A stretch of DNA of 64,000 bases from Burkholderia sp. IMCC1007 (GTDB lineage Bacteria; Pseudomonadota; Gammaproteobacteria; Burkholderiales; Burkholderiaceae). Every line of letters starts with the position of its first letter. Positions within the stretch are counted from its first letter, which is position 1. The notes under the pieces are model-generated. The model worked only from the letters and a program-made list of their open reading frames with translations. It made no database searches and was not told the DNA's origin. The stretch lies in assembly GCF_027257875.1 (NCBI RefSeq), contig NZ_JAPVQY010000018.1, positions 54,890 to 118,889 on the forward strand, given 5' to 3'. This document shows, piece by piece, positions 62,781-64,000 of this stretch. Both the position numbers and the translations under genes were made by a program.

Positions 62781-62796
62781 CGTGTGACGGCTATAG
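62781..62796 (+). promoter_or_regulatory. shared promoter element, encapsulin copy
   Basis: CGTGTGACGGCTATAG, the near-identical partner of the element at 60975-60990. It lies 88 bp before the encapsulin ATG, in the 135-bp gap after the XRE gene, so the encapsulin gene has its own promoter. Confidence 0.65.
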
Positions 62797-62884
62797 CATG
62801 TTGAGCCGGCAGGTGCGTGCTTCCGATAATTCCCCCGCGTCATAAGCAATCCCGTTTTTCATCTTAAGAACCCCGGAGCCACAC

Positions 62885-63817
62885 ATGTCGACCGTTGCAA
62901 GCGGCACGGCCGCGCTGAGCGATCACGCCGCCCGCCAACTAGCGAACGCTACCAAGACCGTCCCCCAGCTTTCCACGATCACGCCGCGCTGGCTGACCCA
63001 CCTGCTGCAATGGGTGCCGGTCGAGGCCGGCATCTATCGGCTGAACCAGGTGAAGAACCCGGAAGCCGTGCGCGCCGCGTGCACGCAGCTCGAGGACGAA
63101 AGCGTGCTGCCGCGGACTTTCGTGCCGTACGAGGAACAGCCGCGCGAGTATTTCCTGAACGCGGTGAGCACGGTACTCGACGTGCATACGCGGATCTCCG
63201 ATCTCTACAGCAGTCCTCATGACCAGATCAAGGAACAGCTGCGCCTGACGATCGAGACGATCAAGGAACTGCAGGAAAGCCAGCTGATCAACAACCCGGA
63301 CTATGGTCTGCTCGCGAACGTGACCGACGAACAGCGGATTTTCCCGCTGACGGGCGCGCCGACGCCGGACGATCTCGACGAACTGCTGACCAAGGTGTGG
63401 AAGGAGCCCGCGTTCTTCCTCGCGCACCCGCTCGCGATCGCCGCGTTCGGCCGCGAATGCACGCGGCGCGGCGTGCCGCCGCCGACGGTGAGCCTGTTCG
63501 GCTCGCAGTTCCTCACGTGGCGCGGCATTCCGCTGATCCCGTCGGACAAGGTGCCCATCGCCGACGGCAAGACCAAGATCCTGCTGCTGCGCGTCGGCGA
63601 CAAGCGGCAGGGCGTCGTCGGCCTCTACCAGCCGGGTGTCGCGGGCGAGCAGGGGCCGGGCCTGTCGGTGCGCTTCATGGGGATCAACGATCAGGCGATC
63701 GCGTCGTACCTGATCTCGCTGTACTGCTCGCTCGCGGTCCACTCGCCGGATGCGCTGGCTGTCCTCGATGACGTCGAAATCGCCAAGTACCATGACTATC
63801 CCGACACCTACCGTTAA
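62885..63817 (+). CDS. srpI: family 2A encapsulin shell protein (SrpI type)
   Basis: A 310-residue protein with the HK97-like family 2A encapsulin sequence. It is very close to SrpI of Synechococcus: ARQLANATKTVPQLSTITPR, NAVSTVLDVHTRISDLYSSP, FFLAHPLAIAAFGRECTRRG and SVRFMGINDQAIASYLISLY. Family 2A proteins lack the cNMP-binding insertion of family 2B, and this one is of the shorter 2A length. It assembles a cytoplasmic protein shell that encloses a cysteine desulfurase for sulfur storage. Its 3' end overlaps the desulfurase start by 26 bp. Confidence 0.93.
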   Translation: MSTVASGTAALSDHAARQLANATKTVPQLSTITPRWLTHLLQWVPVEAGIYRLNQVKNPEAVRAACTQLEDESVLPRTFVPYEEQPREYFLNAVSTVLDVHTRISDLYSSPHDQIKEQLRLTIETIKELQESQLINNPDYGLLANVTDEQRIFPLTGAPTPDDLDELLTKVWKEPAFFLAHPLAIAAFGRECTRRGVPPPTVSLFGSQFLTWRGIPLIPSDKVPIADGKTKILLLRVGDKRQGVVGLYQPGVAGEQGPGLSVRFMGINDQAIASYLISLYCSLAVHSPDALAVLDDVEIAKYHDYPDTYR

Positions 63818-64000
63818 TCCCGGCTCGACCGGCCGCGACGCGCTCGCGCTGCCGCACGCGTCGCTGCCGGCCGGTTTGCCGGACCCGGCGACGCTCGCGC
63901 GGCTCGCGTCCGAGTTCTTCGCGACGCCGCCCGGGCAGGCGACCGCGCCCGGGCTGTCGGCGGGCAGCGGTGCGGTCGGCGGCCTGCCGTCGGCACTGCC
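63792..64000 (+). CDS. encapsulin cargo cysteine desulfurase, N-terminal part (cut by window edge)
   Basis: Only about 70 codons are visible, reading MTIPTPTVNPGSTGRDALAL, then LPDPATLARLASEFFATPPG and a Gly/Ala/Ser-rich stretch. Family 2A cargo desulfurases have a long disordered N-terminal extension with short conserved motifs that anchor them inside the shell; this region shows that character and position. The PLP domain itself lies beyond the window, so the identification rests on the extension and on gene order. The start overlaps the end of the encapsulin gene, giving translational coupling of cargo and shell. Confidence 0.85.
   Translation, partial: MTIPTPTVNPGSTGRDALALPHASLPAGLPDPATLARLASEFFATPPGQATAPGLSAGSGAVGGLPSAL

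Noticed and set aside
62885..63817. Family 2B encapsulin or Crp-type regulator
   Set aside because: The protein is only 310 residues, lacks the inserted cyclic-nucleotide-binding domain, and matches SrpI along its length.
1..64000. tRNA, rRNA, integrases or transposases
   Set aside because: None was recognisable on either strand, so island boundaries were not assigned.

Overview
The window is a high-GC, densely coded chromosomal segment from a Burkholderia, most likely a member of the B. cepacia complex. This rests on codon usage, many LysR-type regulators and solute-binding proteins, a Gram-negative porin, and family signatures typical of that genus; placement on a secondary replicon is an inference. 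No rRNA, tRNA, CRISPR array or intact insertion sequence is visible. Two stretches (about 24.6-29.9 kb and 52.7-57.0 kb) are noticeably less GC-rich and carry broken genes, so they look like acquired or decaying accessory DNA.

Layout. 1-4.3 kb: the 5' part of an Ada/AlkA-type repair gene, then a hexuronate module (MFS transporter, LacI repressor, uronate dehydrogenase) tied together by near-identical operators. 4.3-6.6 kb: a DUF1330 protein and a MerR regulator divergent from an OYE-family oxidoreductase. 6.8-11.7 kb: a metal-related cluster (DUF2946 protein, outer-membrane barrel, CopC, PepSY membrane protein with a 9-bp minisatellite, and the stub of a TonB-dependent receptor). 11.7-18.2 kb: LysE exporter, a tandem repeat, an aldehyde dehydrogenase, and a LysR/DUF1338 (HglS-like) pair. 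18.2-21.6 kb: a stress-type cluster (two CsbD proteins, a BON protein, small proteins) with a three-PAS LuxR regulator; a palindromic element is shared by the regulator gene and one csbD gene. 22-24.5 kb: amino-acid binding protein and FAD oxidoreductase.

24.6-29.9 kb: accessory genes (Tat-exported carbonic anhydrase, J-domain protein, hydrolase, broken HAF-repeat gene, ParB-like protein). 30.5-35.5 kb: a complete tricarballylate operon, tcuR-tcuA-tcuB-tcuC. 35.6-42.3 kb: LysR, SnoaL-like protein, porin, and a sulfonate-type cluster (two solute-binding-like proteins and an SsuD-like monooxygenase, no ABC permease or ATPase) divergent from an S24-type repressor whose protease serine is missing. 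42.5-46.2 kb: a transporter, M19 dipeptidase, DUF5943 and LuxR set resembling parts of dimethylglycine loci. 46.2-52.5 kb: esterase, aminotransferase with a 62-residue companion, PNPOx-like protein, epoxide-hydrolase remnant, hydrolase and cytochrome P460.

52.7-56.5 kb: a type VI secretion lipase module, Tla3 adaptor plus Tle3 effector, with the effector disabled by an amber codon and probably also a frameshift. 57-59.5 kb: DUF4148, hydrolase and a decapitated amidase. 61-64 kb, running off the right edge: a family 2A encapsulin sulfur-compartment locus (rhodanese, serine O-acetyltransferase, XRE regulator, encapsulin shell, and the N-terminal cargo-loading part of its cysteine desulfurase). 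The two transcription units of this locus carry the same 16-bp promoter element, which suggests coordinated control of cysteine synthesis, sulfur transfer and encapsulated sulfur storage. This is the most interesting system in the window.
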